Source of the DNA: Blastopirellula marina DSM 3645
Lineage (GTDB): Bacteria; Planctomycetota; Planctomycetia; Pirellulales; Pirellulaceae
Assembly (NCBI RefSeq): GCF_000153105.1
Contig: NZ_CH672376.1
Coordinates: 1,066,817 to 1,130,816 of the forward strand
Length of the DNA stretch: 64,000 nt
Direction: 5' to 3'
The position numbers were made by a program, and so were the translations under genes. Below, piece after piece: positions 25,641 through 35,094 of the stretch; the first letter of the stretch is position 1, and every line of letters begins with the position of its first letter. The notes beneath the pieces were generated by a model that was not told the origin of the DNA, made no database searches, and worked only from the letters and a program-made list of their open reading frames with translations.

Positions 25641-26350
25641 TCCTTTCAGCCGTGACGCCGATCGCGAACCGCTGCTGCGCATTAACGCTGGTTTTCTGTC
25701 TGCTGGTTTCGGCCGCCGTGGCGCAAAAACCGGGCAAGACCCGCGCGAAAGCCGTCGCCCAAAACGCGGTTTCGCTCGAAAAGAAGCCGGCCGAAAAGAA
25801 AGCCAGTAAAAAGCAGGAAGACGCCGACGACTCGATCAGTGAGAGCGAGAAATCGCGTCGCGAAGAATTGGCCTACGCACTCGTTCGCAAGCATCATCCA
25901 GAGCTTCTGTCGCTGTTGCGACCGCTGAAGCGGCTCAAGCCGCGGCAATACGAGATGGCGATTCGCGAGCTCTCGCGGGTGAGCGAAAAGCTGAATCAAA
26001 TCGAACAACGCCAACCAGAGCGTTACGAGTTGGAACTAGCGATCTGGAAATCCAAGTCGCGGATTCAGCTGTTGACCGCTCAGTTGCAGATGTCGCCGGA
26101 CGATGAAGAACTGCGAGACCGACTACGGGCCGTGATCTCGCAGCAGATCATTTCGCAGCGTGAGCTGTTTGCGTTTGAAAAAGCCCGCGTTTCGCAGCGG
26201 CTTGAGTTTCTCAACGCGCAGTTGGAACGGATGGACGGGGATGTTGCGACCATGGTCGAGCAGCGTCTGCGGGCCATCGATCCAGCCGCGAAAAGATCGC
26301 CTCGTCTCCGCAATGCGCCCCCCGCGTCGCAGGATTCGCCGAAAGAATAA
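25637..26350 (+). CDS. Secreted coiled-coil protein of the sigma operon
   Basis: A 237-residue protein with a GTG start that overlaps the previous stop by 4 bp, and a signal peptide (LTLVFCLLVSAAVAQ). After a Lys/Ala-rich linker (~30-65) comes a long charged helical domain (YALVRKHHPELLSLLRPLKRL, then QYEMAIRELSRVSEKLNQIEQR) that should form a coiled coil in the periplasm. It is tightly coupled to the anti-sigma gene and may be part of its signalling. No enzyme motif. Confidence 0.7.
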   Translation: MILSAVTPIANRCCALTLVFCLLVSAAVAQKPGKTRAKAVAQNAVSLEKKPAEKKASKKQEDADDSISESEKSRREELAYALVRKHHPELLSLLRPLKRLKPRQYEMAIRELSRVSEKLNQIEQRQPERYELELAIWKSKSRIQLLTAQLQMSPDDEELRDRLRAVISQQIISQRELFAFEKARVSQRLEFLNAQLERMDGDVATMVEQRLRAIDPAAKRSPRLRNAPPASQDSPKE

Positions 26351-26408
26351 AACGATGCCCGCCTTTCTGACTGATGCCGGTTCGACCGAATCGAACAAGG
26401 AGTTTTCG

Positions 26409-29114
26409 ATGACGCACCGCTTGCTCGCCCCCTGGGGGATGTTGATCGTCGCTTGGTTTTGTTGCTTCGCCGTTACCGGCGCCAACGGCGCCGATCTGCC
26501 GACGCTCGATCAGCGTTTTGCTGACGAAGCGATCGACGAGGTCCCCAATTTTCAGCGTCACGTGATTCCGCTCATGAGCCGCTTGGGCTGCAACGGCCGC
26601 TCTTGCCATGGTTCGTTTCAGGGCCGCGGCGGCTTTCAGCTGTCTCTCTTCGGGTATGACTTTCAAGCCGATCACGATGCGATGACCAAAGGGGATGAAC
26701 CCCGCGTCAACGTCGACGCGATCGACGAAAGCATGATCATCGCCAAGCCGACCGACGAGTTCACCCACGAAGGAGGCGAACGCTACAAGCTTGGTAGCTG
26801 GGAGCATCGCGTTTTCAAAAATTGGATCTCGGCCGGCGCCAAGTTTGACAAAGACGAAGTCGCCAAGCTGGATCGTCTGGAAGTGACGCCGGCCGAAGTG
26901 CTGTTTGGCGTCGATCCTGAACAAGTTCAACTGAAAGCGGTCGCCGTTTGGGCCGATGGTACGCGTGAAGATGTCACGCCGCTCTGCCGTTACACGACCA
27001 ATGACGGCGAAATCGCCGCGGTCGACGGCGACGGCGTGATCAGCGCCGGCGAAAAAGGGGACACGCACGTTATTGTCGCCTACGACAAAGCGGTGATCTC
27101 GGTGCCGGTTTTGCGCCCCCTGACCGATCTGGTTGGCTCCAAATACCCGGAAGTCTCCGCTACGACCAAAATTGATGAGCTGGTTGTCGGCAAACTTCGC
27201 AAGCTGGGGATCATGCCGTCGCCGGTCGCCGCGGACGAAGAATTTCTGCGCCGCGTTAATCTCGACATCGCCGGCACGTTGCCGACGCCGGATGAGGTTC
27301 GCGCGTTCGTCGCCGACAAAGATCCCCACAAACGCCAAGCGAAGATCGACGAGCTGCTCGATACGACCGCCTATGTCGCCAAATGGACGACGCTGTTGTG
27401 CGACATTACCGGCAACAACGACCAGCAGTTGAACAACGTCTCGCCCGTGCGGCTGGGACCGAGTCAGGAATGGTACGACTGGATCTACCGCCGTGTCGAA
27501 CAGAACATGCCATACGACGAACTTGCGACCGGCATCATCATGGCTCGCAGCCGCGAGCCGGGCGATTCTTACCGCGACTATTGCGAAGAGATGAGCGATC
27601 TTTACCGCAAGAACGAATCGTTCGCCGATCGTGACACGTTGACCCACTACTGGGCGCGGCTCAACTTCCGCACGCCGGAAGATCGCGCCATCGGTTTCGC
27701 CTATACCTTCATGGGGATCCGGATTCAGTGCGCTCAATGTCACAAGCATCCGTTTGACGTTTGGTCGAAACAAGACTTTGACGACTTCAAAACCTTCTTC
27801 GCCCAGGCCCGCTTCACGCGTCAACCGCGTCGCAACGACGCTTCGTTTGAAGAATATACGGCGCTTATGAAAGAGCTGGACGTTACCGGCAAGAACGGCG
27901 GCGAGGTTCGCCGCAATATCGCCAAGAAGTTGCAGCAAGGGAGCACGGTTCCTTTTCCAGAAGTCGAATTGCTGCCGACGGCCGCGGTCTTTCGTCAGCC
28001 CAATCGCGGCAAGCGAAATAAAAACATGCCGAAGCCCGACATGCTGGCCAACATCCTGGGCGAGACCGAAGTCGACTTGTCGAAGGTGGAAGATATCCGC
28101 GAGCCGCTGATGAAATGGCTCGGCAGCGATACGAATCCCTACTTCGCCAAAGCGATCGTCAATCGCGTTTGGGCCGCTTATTTCAATGTGGGAATTGTCG
28201 ATCCGGCCGATGACCTGAGCCTGGGCAATCCGCCGTCCAACGGCCCGCTGTTGGACTATCTGGCCGCCGGCTTTATCGAAAACGGCTACGACATGAAGTG
28301 GCTCCATCGCGAGATCACCTCAAGCGACACTTACCAGCGAACCTGGTTGCCCAACGACACGAACCGGATGGATTTTCGCAACTTCAGTCGCGCCATCCCG
28401 CGTCGTCTGCCGGCCGAAGTCGCCTACGACATCGTGACCCAAGCGACGACCAACGACAAAACGTTAGAGAACTATGCGGCGACCCTTGAAGATCGGGCCA
28501 TGTCGATTCCCGGCACGTCGCCGCAAGGCAAATCTCGCAACGCCCAGTATGCGTTGCAAGTCTTCGGCCGTTCGACTCGCGAGAGCAACTGCGAATGCGA
28601 TCGCTCGATGGAAGCGAGTCTGCTGCAGACCGTTTATCTACAAAACGACTCCGAAGTATTGAAGCGTCTAACCGATAACGGCGGCTGGGTCGCCGAATTG
28701 TCGAAACAGATCAACGGCAATCCGGATGTCGACAAACAGCTGGAGCGTCGCGTCGAGCAAGGCCGCGAATTGATCAACAACGGCCAGAAGAAACTAGCGC
28801 GATTGCGTCAAAGCAACGCGAAGCCGGAAGCGATTCGCCAGGGCGCCAAAAAATTGGCCGCGGCCCGCTCGCGGTTAGAAACGCTCGAACGACAGCTTCG
28901 TCGTCAGAAACTGCCAGCCGCCGAAAAGTCGACGCCGACCGATATTCATTCTCTGGTGGAAGAAGCCTATTTGCGAACGCTCAGCCGTTGGCCCGATGAG
29001 GAAGAAAAGTCGCTCGCCCAGCGGCACTTCCAAGAGGTTGGCGACCCGGTCGACAGCATTCGCGATTTGATGTGGGCGTTGGTCAACACCAAAGAGTTCA
29101 TCGTTAACCACTAA
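26409..29114 (+). CDS. DUF1549/DUF1553 secreted protein with heme-like Cys motifs
   Basis: A 901-residue exported protein. Order: signal peptide (to ~27), a cytochrome-like N-terminal part with C-x4-C-H (Cys61, Cys66, His67) and GSFQGRGGFQLSLFGYD, a Big2-like Ig domain (~165-230), DUF1549 (from ~260, with a CAQCH heme-type motif in IRIQCAQCHKHPFDVW), DUF1553 (~600 onward), and a helical tail. This planctomycete family is usually next to a DUF1501 gene, as here. The enzymatic role is not established; c-type heme attachment at CAQCH is plausible. ATG 26409 is chosen because AAGGAG lies 6 bp upstream. Confidence 0.88.
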   Translation: MTHRLLAPWGMLIVAWFCCFAVTGANGADLPTLDQRFADEAIDEVPNFQRHVIPLMSRLGCNGRSCHGSFQGRGGFQLSLFGYDFQADHDAMTKGDEPRVNVDAIDESMIIAKPTDEFTHEGGERYKLGSWEHRVFKNWISAGAKFDKDEVAKLDRLEVTPAEVLFGVDPEQVQLKAVAVWADGTREDVTPLCRYTTNDGEIAAVDGDGVISAGEKGDTHVIVAYDKAVISVPVLRPLTDLVGSKYPEVSATTKIDELVVGKLRKLGIMPSPVAADEEFLRRVNLDIAGTLPTPDEVRAFVADKDPHKRQAKIDELLDTTAYVAKWTTLLCDITGNNDQQLNNVSPVRLGPSQEWYDWIYRRVEQNMPYDELATGIIMARSREPGDSYRDYCEEMSDLYRKNESFADRDTLTHYWARLNFRTPEDRAIGFAYTFMGIRIQCAQCHKHPFDVWSKQDFDDFKTFFAQARFTRQPRRNDASFEEYTALMKELDVTGKNGGEVRRNIAKKLQQGSTVPFPEVELLPTAAVFRQPNRGKRNKNMPKPDMLANILGETEVDLSKVEDIREPLMKWLGSDTNPYFAKAIVNRVWAAYFNVGIVDPADDLSLGNPPSNGPLLDYLAAGFIENGYDMKWLHREITSSDTYQRTWLPNDTNRMDFRNFSRAIPRRLPAEVAYDIVTQATTNDKTLENYAATLEDRAMSIPGTSPQGKSRNAQYALQVFGRSTRESNCECDRSMEASLLQTVYLQNDSEVLKRLTDNGGWVAELSKQINGNPDVDKQLERRVEQGRELINNGQKKLARLRQSNAKPEAIRQGAKKLAAARSRLETLERQLRRQKLPAAEKSTPTDIHSLVEEAYLRTLSRWPDEEEKSLAQRHFQEVGDPVDSIRDLMWALVNTKEFIVNH

Positions 29115-29176
29115 TTGAAGTCACGCTTCCCACCGGCGCCTGCAGCGCTACGATCATTTTTACGGAGACTTGGGAT

Positions 29177-30475
29177 ATGGCGATTCACCGAACTTGTGAC
29201 GGAATACGGCGCCGCGACGCGATGAAAATCGGCCTTATGGGCGGAGTCGGACTCAGCCTTTCCGGCTACCTGCAACTCTCCAGCGCAGGCGAAGTCGCCG
29301 ATAAAAACGCCAAAGCGGGCATTTTTATCGATCTGACCGGCGGACCGACGCATCTCGACACTTTTGACTTGAAGCCCGATGCGGCGAGCGAGTTCCGCGG
29401 CGACTTCAAGCCGATCGCAACCAACGTCCCCGGCATGTTAATCAGCGAGCACCTGCCGAAGCTGGCCCAACAAGCCGACAAGTTTTGCATCCTGCGAGGC
29501 GTGTCGCACACGTTGGCCGCGCATCGACTTGGTTCGGAATACGTCAACACCGGTACGCGGCCGATCGCGTCGCTGACCTATCCCGCCTACGGTTCGGTCG
29601 TCGCCAAAGAACTGACGGCGCCGGTCGATTTGCCGCCGAATGTCGCGATTCCCCGCGGCTCGCATTCGTCGGGCTTTCTCGGCGTCAAATATGCGTCGCT
29701 CAACACAAACTCGACACCCAAGGCCGGCGCGCCCTACGCGGTGCGCGGCGTCAGTTTGAGCGGCGGCTTGACCATCGAAGAGGTGAACCGTCGGCAAGAT
29801 TTGCTGACTTCGCTCGATCGCAAGTTTCGCGGCTATGAGTCGGATGATCAGCTGCTGGAAGGATTGGATCAGTTCAGCCAACAAGCGCACGCGATCATCA
29901 CCTCAAAGAAGGCCCGCGAAGCGTTTGACGTGAGTAAAGAATCGCCGGCGTTCGCCAAAGCGTTTGAAGCGGACAGCTTTAGCATGAGCTGCTTGTTGGC
30001 GATTCGCCTGGTCGAAGCCGGCGTTCGCTTTGTCACGATCACTAACGGCGGTTGGGACACGCATGTCGACGGCTTTACGCGCTTGAAAGAGAAGCAACTG
30101 CCGCCGCTCGACAACGGTCTGGCCGCGCTTTACGGCGGATTGGCCGACCGCGGGTTGCTCGATCAAACGACGGTCTTTGTCACCGGCGAATTTGGCCGTA
30201 CGCCGAAGATCAACGCCAACGGCGGTCGCGACCATTACCCGCGCTGCATGACCATGCTCATGGCAGGCGGTGGAGTTCGCGGTGGTCAGGTGATCGGCGC
30301 TAGTGACGAAAAAGGTTCGGCGCCTGCCGATGGTCACGGCATCCGTCCCGATGATGTCGCCGCATCGTTCTATCACGCGCTCGGCATTGATCACACCAAA
30401 GAGTATCACACCAGCAGCGGTCGGCCGATCACGCTGGTTCGCGATGGCAATGTAATTGAAAAGTTGTTTGCTTAA
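29177..30475 (+). CDS. DUF1501 secreted protein (sulfatase/phosphatase-like fold)
   Basis: A 432-residue protein with a twin-arginine-like start (GIRRRDAMKIGLMGGVGLSL), predicted to be exported. Core family motifs: GIFIDLTGGPTHLDTFDLKP, LRGVSHTLAAHRLGSEYV, TNGGWDTHVDGF, TGEFGRTPKIN and RDHYPRCMTML. These Asp/His sites resemble the alkaline phosphatase/sulfatase superfamily, but catalysis is not demonstrated for the family. It follows the DUF1549/1553 gene by 62 bp, the standard planctomycete pair. Confidence 0.88.
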   Translation: MAIHRTCDGIRRRDAMKIGLMGGVGLSLSGYLQLSSAGEVADKNAKAGIFIDLTGGPTHLDTFDLKPDAASEFRGDFKPIATNVPGMLISEHLPKLAQQADKFCILRGVSHTLAAHRLGSEYVNTGTRPIASLTYPAYGSVVAKELTAPVDLPPNVAIPRGSHSSGFLGVKYASLNTNSTPKAGAPYAVRGVSLSGGLTIEEVNRRQDLLTSLDRKFRGYESDDQLLEGLDQFSQQAHAIITSKKAREAFDVSKESPAFAKAFEADSFSMSCLLAIRLVEAGVRFVTITNGGWDTHVDGFTRLKEKQLPPLDNGLAALYGGLADRGLLDQTTVFVTGEFGRTPKINANGGRDHYPRCMTMLMAGGGVRGGQVIGASDEKGSAPADGHGIRPDDVAASFYHALGIDHTKEYHTSSGRPITLVRDGNVIEKLFA

Positions 30476-30565
30476 GGTTGGCTGTAACCCATGCCTGGCG
30501 TCCCTTGAATTCGACAGTGCGTCGAGCGAAACGCCGGGTTTCTTTTCTTAGGTGGAGACCCCCCC

Positions 30566-31054
30566 ATGAAGAACGTTGTTCGTCAGATGTTGATTTTGAC
30601 TTTTGTCGCTTTGATCGCGTTGCCGGTGATGGCCGCCGATAAACCCGAAAAGAAAGCGAAGAAGGCGAAAGGCGGCGCCAACGCCGGCGTGTTCGCCGTG
30701 CTGAAGAAAATCGAACTGACCGACAGTCAGAAAGAGCAAGTCGCCGCGCTGAAGAAGGAATTTGGCGACAAACTGGCCGAAGCCAATAAAGCGGTTGGAC
30801 TGACCGACGAGCAAAAAGCGGCTCGCAAGACCGCAATGCAGGAAGTCAAAGACAAAGGCCTGAAAGGCAAAGACGCGCGGGAATTTGTCAACGGCAAGGT
30901 CAACCTTTCGAGCCAGCAGCAAGCGGCCCAGAAGGATCTTGCTGCGTTGACCGCCGTCGTGCGGACCAAGCTGATCGGCATTCTGACGCCGGAGCAAAAA
31001 GCAGCCGCCGGCATCAAAGACATGCCCGCCAAGAAGAAGAAAGTCGCGAAGTAA
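30566..31054 (+). CDS. Small periplasmic LTxxQ-type (Spy/CpxP-like) protein
   Basis: A 162-residue protein with a signal peptide (MLILTFVALIALPVMAAD). The mature part is Lys-rich and helical with repeated LTxxQ-like elements: ELTDSQKEQ, GLTDEQKAA and ILTPEQKAA. This pattern is typical of Spy/CpxP/ZraP-like periplasmic chaperones or metal-stress sensors, though overall similarity is weak. It is the last gene before the terminator and may be the stress readout of the operon. The role is inferred. Confidence 0.65.
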   Translation: MKNVVRQMLILTFVALIALPVMAADKPEKKAKKAKGGANAGVFAVLKKIELTDSQKEQVAALKKEFGDKLAEANKAVGLTDEQKAARKTAMQEVKDKGLKGKDAREFVNGKVNLSSQQQAAQKDLAALTAVVRTKLIGILTPEQKAAAGIKDMPAKKKKVAK

Positions 31055-31083
31055 GCTGCGCTTCGTTTGCGGTAAATCAAAAG

Positions 31084-31120
31084 AAAACGCCGACGGATCG
31101 ACCGTCGGCGTTTTTTGTTT
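31084..31120 (+). terminator. Rho-independent terminator of the sigma operon
   Basis: A perfect 13-bp stem (31084-31096 with 31102-31114, core CGCCGACGG/CCGTCGGCG), a 5-nt loop, and a T-run after it. It sits 30 bp after the 30566 gene. It is close to the end of the converging DUF1080 gene and may serve both. Confidence 0.85.
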
Positions 31121-31144
31121 TCTTCGTTCGTCGCAGCCGTCAGC

Positions 31145-31915
31145 TTATTCTTCTAACTCCATTATCTCGATCTTGCGAAACTCGCAAGGATGGCTCTCTG
31201 ACTGCAGCGAGATCGTGCCGCCGCTGAGCATCAGGTCGCCATCTTTCGCCAGGCTCTTCGCATGAGCGTCGCGAGCGTCGAGCTGGGACTTCTCGTACTC
31301 TAGCACCAGCTCGCCGTTGATGAAGTGTTTGATCACGCCGTTGCCGTGCACTTCGACTTCGCAGGTGACCCATTGGTCGCCGTGAAAGGTGTCGCTGCTG
31401 CTGCTAGTGCAGTGCGGCATGAACAAATTGCCCTTCATCACGACGTTAGTCCCCGGCGTGCACAAGTTGGCGGTGGACCGTTTTGCCGTGCCGTCGCCGC
31501 CTAACAGTTGCACTTCGATCGAAGCGGGAAAGTCTTGATCTTTCCCCATCGTCTCAGGCGACTCGCCGTGAATCATGATCCCACTATTGCGAAACGCCCA
31601 GCCGGGACCCCCTTTGCATTGATCGCCGACAAAGCGGTACTCGAGCCGCAGGCGATAGTTGGAGAAAGGCTCGTCGAAGAAGAGGTGCCCGAACGTTTCG
31701 TTGAACTCCGGATACTGTTCGGGGTCATAGCCGACCTTCAGGACGCCATCTTCGACGCGGAAGGTATCGCCATAGTTGTCGCCGGCTTCGTGATAGCGAA
31801 TCTTGGGCGTCCAACCTTCCAAGTTTTTGCCATTGAACAGGGGACGCCATTTGCCTTCTTCGGCCACGGCTGCGGTTGCCATCAGCAGCGTCAAACCAAG
31901 TGCGAGAGCTCTCAT
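31145..31915 (-). CDS. DUF1080 (3-keto-disaccharide hydrolase-type) protein
   Basis: A 256-residue secreted protein (signal MRALALGLTLLMATAAVAEE). It is a single DUF1080 lectin-like beta-sandwich: WRPLFNGKNLEGW at the start, YRLRLEYRF, NSGIMIHGE, and HFINGELVLEY near the end. The family includes 3-keto-glucoside hydrolases and carbohydrate-binding modules. The frame is open back to 32020, but ATG 31915 gives the signal peptide. No sugar-transport genes are adjacent. Confidence 0.85.
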   Translation of the reverse strand: MRALALGLTLLMATAAVAEEGKWRPLFNGKNLEGWTPKIRYHEAGDNYGDTFRVEDGVLKVGYDPEQYPEFNETFGHLFFDEPFSNYRLRLEYRFVGDQCKGGPGWAFRNSGIMIHGESPETMGKDQDFPASIEVQLLGGDGTAKRSTANLCTPGTNVVMKGNLFMPHCTSSSSDTFHGDQWVTCEVEVHGNGVIKHFINGELVLEYEKSQLDARDAHAKSLAKDGDLMLSGGTISLQSESHPCEFRKIEIMELEE

Positions 31916-32110
31916 GTCGGTCGCTTTCTTCTCGAGATGGGGGGGATGTGGGGTGAGCCTGAGCTTAGGCGAAAGAGATCGGAGTCGATCCAGTTCAACT
32001 ATAGTCGATCGAATCGGCATCGTCTCGCCGGACGGCTGGGATCGGCCTGATCGGTCCTTTTTTCGCCGGCGAGCGACCGATTTTAGCCGATTTGGCTAGG
32101 CCTGCATCGG

Positions 32111-33286
32111 CTAAGGAGAGAGCGGCCTTTCGGTGATCGGCGTTACGTCCCGAAAGTTGGCGCCGAGCCGGATCTCGTCAAAATCAGTCGAGTAACGGCC
32201 GGCGATCGAAATTTGATCGAGACGAAAGTCGGGAGTCGGCAATCGCAGCGTTGACTGAGCGTCGGACGGCGGCTCGTTCAAATCAGGGTTGATCCAGATC
32301 GTCGCTTGTTCGGCGCCGGGCCGAAAGTCGATGCGAGCGACAATCAACACTCCTTCGCCGGAAGGCTTGTCACTCGACCGCAAATTGACTTCGGCGCCAT
32401 CGGTGACGGCGGCGGCCGACCAGTTGCCGCTAGGAGCCGTTCGCAATTTGCCGATTCTTAGTCCGGTATCGTTTTGGCCCAATTGCAAATAGGCGTACCG
32501 ACCATCGCCGCTGCTATCAAAAGACTGGGTCAAAAAGCTAAGCCAAAGCGAACTGCCGTCGGCGCCAAGCGCGTCGCCGTCCTGCAGTCTCTCAGGCGCC
32601 GCTGCGACATCTAGCCGGCGGCTCGTAATTGACTGCGGCCCGGCGCTGGTCCGCAATTGATTGCCGCTGCTGGCCAAGATGCCGCCAAAGCGGTCAGAGT
32701 AGCCGAGCATGCCAAACTGCCGCATGTCATGGTGAGTCCAAGGATGATCCGACGGATTGGCCTCGATCAGCGAAACCAGATTGCCCGCTTCGATCCACGC
32801 GTCCGAGAATCCCAAACCGCCGTTCAGACCGTTGAGTCCCCCTTCGGTCGGCCATTCATTTTCTCCGATCGGCGCGTCATAGGGCGCATAGTCAAAGCCT
32901 TCATAAGCGAATGGCGCCGATCGCGGCCCGCGAGGGAGCGAACTAACCGAGGGAAGCATCAGTCCCCCCAGGATCGCAGCCAAGACGATCAATACGAGGA
33001 TGGTAGGAATGAACCGGTAGGGACGAGACGAAGGCGCTGGCAAATCAAGGTCGCCGCCTAGCTGCGGTCGATTCAGTCGCGCCTTCTCGCCTTCCATGGA
33101 CGGTAGCAGTCCGAGAGTCTGAATCCGTTGCCGCAAGTACGAATGCAAGAAGATGCGGCGGAACGCGTCATCGGCCTGCTTTTCGTTTTGTTTGATCCAC
33201 TCGGTCAACGCGGCTGCGTCGACGTCGCTCAGCGTTTCGCCGTCGAGATGCGCATCGATCAATTCCATCGCTCGCCGCGAGTCCAT
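32111..33286 (-). CDS. Anti-sigma factor with large extracytoplasmic lectin-like domain
   Basis: A 391-residue protein. A short N-terminal cytoplasmic helical part (MELIDAHLDGETLSDVDAAAL and WIKQNEKQADDAFRRIF) resembles the anti-sigma/FecR type. A transmembrane helix follows near residues 90-110 (FIPTILVLIVLAAILGGLML). The remaining ~270 residues look like a beta-rich LamG-type domain (FAYEGFDYAPYDAPIGE, LWLSFLTQSFDSSGDG). It starts about 1 bp after the sigma factor stop (an alternative ATG overlaps by 11 bp). It may sense an extracellular ligand and release the sigma factor; this is inference. Confidence 0.75.
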   Translation of the reverse strand: MDSRRAMELIDAHLDGETLSDVDAAALTEWIKQNEKQADDAFRRIFLHSYLRQRIQTLGLLPSMEGEKARLNRPQLGGDLDLPAPSSRPYRFIPTILVLIVLAAILGGLMLPSVSSLPRGPRSAPFAYEGFDYAPYDAPIGENEWPTEGGLNGLNGGLGFSDAWIEAGNLVSLIEANPSDHPWTHHDMRQFGMLGYSDRFGGILASSGNQLRTSAGPQSITSRRLDVAAAPERLQDGDALGADGSSLWLSFLTQSFDSSGDGRYAYLQLGQNDTGLRIGKLRTAPSGNWSAAAVTDGAEVNLRSSDKPSGEGVLIVARIDFRPGAEQATIWINPDLNEPPSDAQSTLRLPTPDFRLDQISIAGRYSTDFDEIRLGANFRDVTPITERPLSP

Positions 33287-33287
33287 C

Positions 33288-33851
33288 TTAGGATGCATTC
33301 CTCCCGAGACGCTGGTTGACGCAATCGGACAGCGCCGTCCGTACTCGAGATAAAGTCACACGTACGGCTGCGGCCGACATGCCGAGCTTGGCGGCAATCT
33401 GTCGCGGCTTCATATCTTGCGCATAGCGCATCGTTAATAACTCGCGGGAACGTCCCGTCGTCGCGCCCAGACATTCGTTGAGCGCTTGTTGTTCCTCGGT
33501 CATCATGTCTTGTACGCGCGTGCAGGCTTCGACCAACGCATCCATCGCTTCCCCGACAAAGACCAGCTTTTCTCGTTTCTTGCCGCGGTAGAAATCGGCG
33601 ATCTTGATCTTGGCCACCCAGAACGCCCAGGGGAGAAACGGTCGGCTGACATCATACTCGTCAAAGCGAATCGCGATTTCGGCGGCGACCTCTTGCAACA
33701 GATCCTCGGCGTCGGTGAACTGCGGCGTCGACGCGATCACAAACGCCAAGACCGAGGACTGCGCCTTTACCCAACTGCGCGCCAGGAGCTCTCGCGACTG
33801 GGCCGGCGTCAGTGCGTTAGAGGGGGGCGAATTTTCGGCGGGCTGGTTCAT
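33288..33851 (-). CDS. ECF-type RNA polymerase sigma factor
   Basis: A 187-residue sigma-70 family protein with sigma2 (SSVLAFVIASTPQFTDAEDLLQ, split at this point; RPFLPWAFWVAKIKI) and a sigma4 helix-turn-helix (MRYAQDMKPRQIAAKLGMSA, VRVTLSRVRTAL). Immediately followed by its probable anti-sigma gene. Divergent from DUF1559 cassette 2 at 34090, with a 238-bp shared upstream region that could hold both promoters. Confidence 0.85.
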   Translation of the reverse strand: MNQPAENSPPSNALTPAQSRELLARSWVKAQSSVLAFVIASTPQFTDAEDLLQEVAAEIAIRFDEYDVSRPFLPWAFWVAKIKIADFYRGKKREKLVFVGEAMDALVEACTRVQDMMTEEQQALNECLGATTGRSRELLTMRYAQDMKPRQIAAKLGMSAAAVRVTLSRVRTALSDCVNQRLGRNAS

Positions 33852-34089
33852 GGATGCAAATATGCCAATCAGGTCGTCAAAAAGAGGTTCGTGTCGCTAT
33901 TTCCCGTGAACACTATTTGGGGTGGCTAGGTTTCCCCAGTTTGCTGGATTGTTCAGGTTTGATGAATTTCTCCGCGAAGTTGCTAACGAAATGAGGGTCG
34001 CCGCGATATTCACATGTGCCAACGCTCCGGCGGTCGTCAGCTGGGGCCACATTCGGTTTCATCGTAACATAGTTTCAAGAAGGTCTATT

Positions 34090-35049
34090 ATGCGTCGGGA
34101 ATTTGGTTTTCCACATCGCCGCGGGTTTACGCTAGTGGAACTGCTGGTCGTAATTGCGATCATCGGCGTGTTGATTGCGCTGTTGTTACCGGCTGTCCAG
34201 CAGGCGCGTGAAGCGGTTCGCCGTATTTCCTGCAACAACCAGATCAAGCAGCTAGGTCTGGCGCTGCACAACTATCATGACACGTTCAGCTCGATGCCGC
34301 CGGGCAACTACGGCATGAGCGCTTCTGGCAAATACGACGGCGCCAACTGGCGCGTGCTGGTCTTGCCCTTTATCGAACAATCCGCGCTGCATGATCAACT
34401 GAACTTTGCCGGGCGGTTTGAAGGAGACAATCTTACGGGAAACGAGATTCTCCGCGAGCTGATCGTGCCGGGTTTGATCTGTCCGTCCAGCGCCCTTGAT
34501 CCCTTCTCGAATCCGCATGGCCGGAATGATGAAAAAGCGATGAATATCAGCTATGTCGGCATTTCGGGAGGAGCGCCTTCCGATACGCAACCGTTGATTG
34601 GGTACATGGACTGCGGCTACGGGTGGTTCGCCAACAATGGAATGCTGCTGACCAATCAGGCGACCAAATTACGTGATGCGACCGATGGAACATCCAATAC
34701 GATGTTGTTGGCCGAACAATCGGGGCTGATTGACAACCAAGAGCTGACCGCCAACTATCGCGGCGGATGGCACGGAGCCAGCGGCAAGGATACCGCCAGC
34801 ACGTCGACGTGTAGTCAGGTTTGGTTCGCGGGAACGACAACCGTGCGTTACAACCCCAACTACGACATCATCACCCCGGGCAACAGTTATCAGTATCGGC
34901 ACAATACGGTGCTCAATTCGTTTCACCCCGGCGGCGTCAACATGTTGCTGACTGACGGCAGCACTCGCTTTATTTCCGATACGATCAGCCTCGAGACGCT
35001 CAAGCGTCTGGCCGTTCGAAACGATGGCGAAGTCTTAGAGGATTTTTAA
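34090..35049 (+). CDS. DUF1559 prepilin-like protein (cassette 2)
   Basis: A 319-residue protein. Prepilin leader with Gly12-Phe13 cut site and Glu17 at +5, followed by the hydrophobic helix; C-terminal HPGGV-x5-DG motif (FHPGGVNMLLTDG). The frame is open to 33922 but ATG 34090 matches the leader of its paralogues and has AAGAAGG upstream. The middle region (LPFIEQSALHDQLNF, DATDGTSNTMLLAEQSG) is conserved among all five copies. A lipoprotein gene follows 45 bp downstream. Confidence 0.92.
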   Translation: MRREFGFPHRRGFTLVELLVVIAIIGVLIALLLPAVQQAREAVRRISCNNQIKQLGLALHNYHDTFSSMPPGNYGMSASGKYDGANWRVLVLPFIEQSALHDQLNFAGRFEGDNLTGNEILRELIVPGLICPSSALDPFSNPHGRNDEKAMNISYVGISGGAPSDTQPLIGYMDCGYGWFANNGMLLTNQATKLRDATDGTSNTMLLAEQSGLIDNQELTANYRGGWHGASGKDTASTSTCSQVWFAGTTTVRYNPNYDIITPGNSYQYRHNTVLNSFHPGGVNMLLTDGSTRFISDTISLETLKRLAVRNDGEVLEDF

Positions 35050-35094
35050 TCCTTTCCCCTGTCTCGCTTACACTGCAGTCGCAAGGAAAATTTC

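Noticed and set aside
26211-28307. Very long minus-strand open frame antisense to the DUF1549 gene
   Set aside because: It is a GC-driven shadow; the plus strand protein has clear family motifs and the antisense translation has none.
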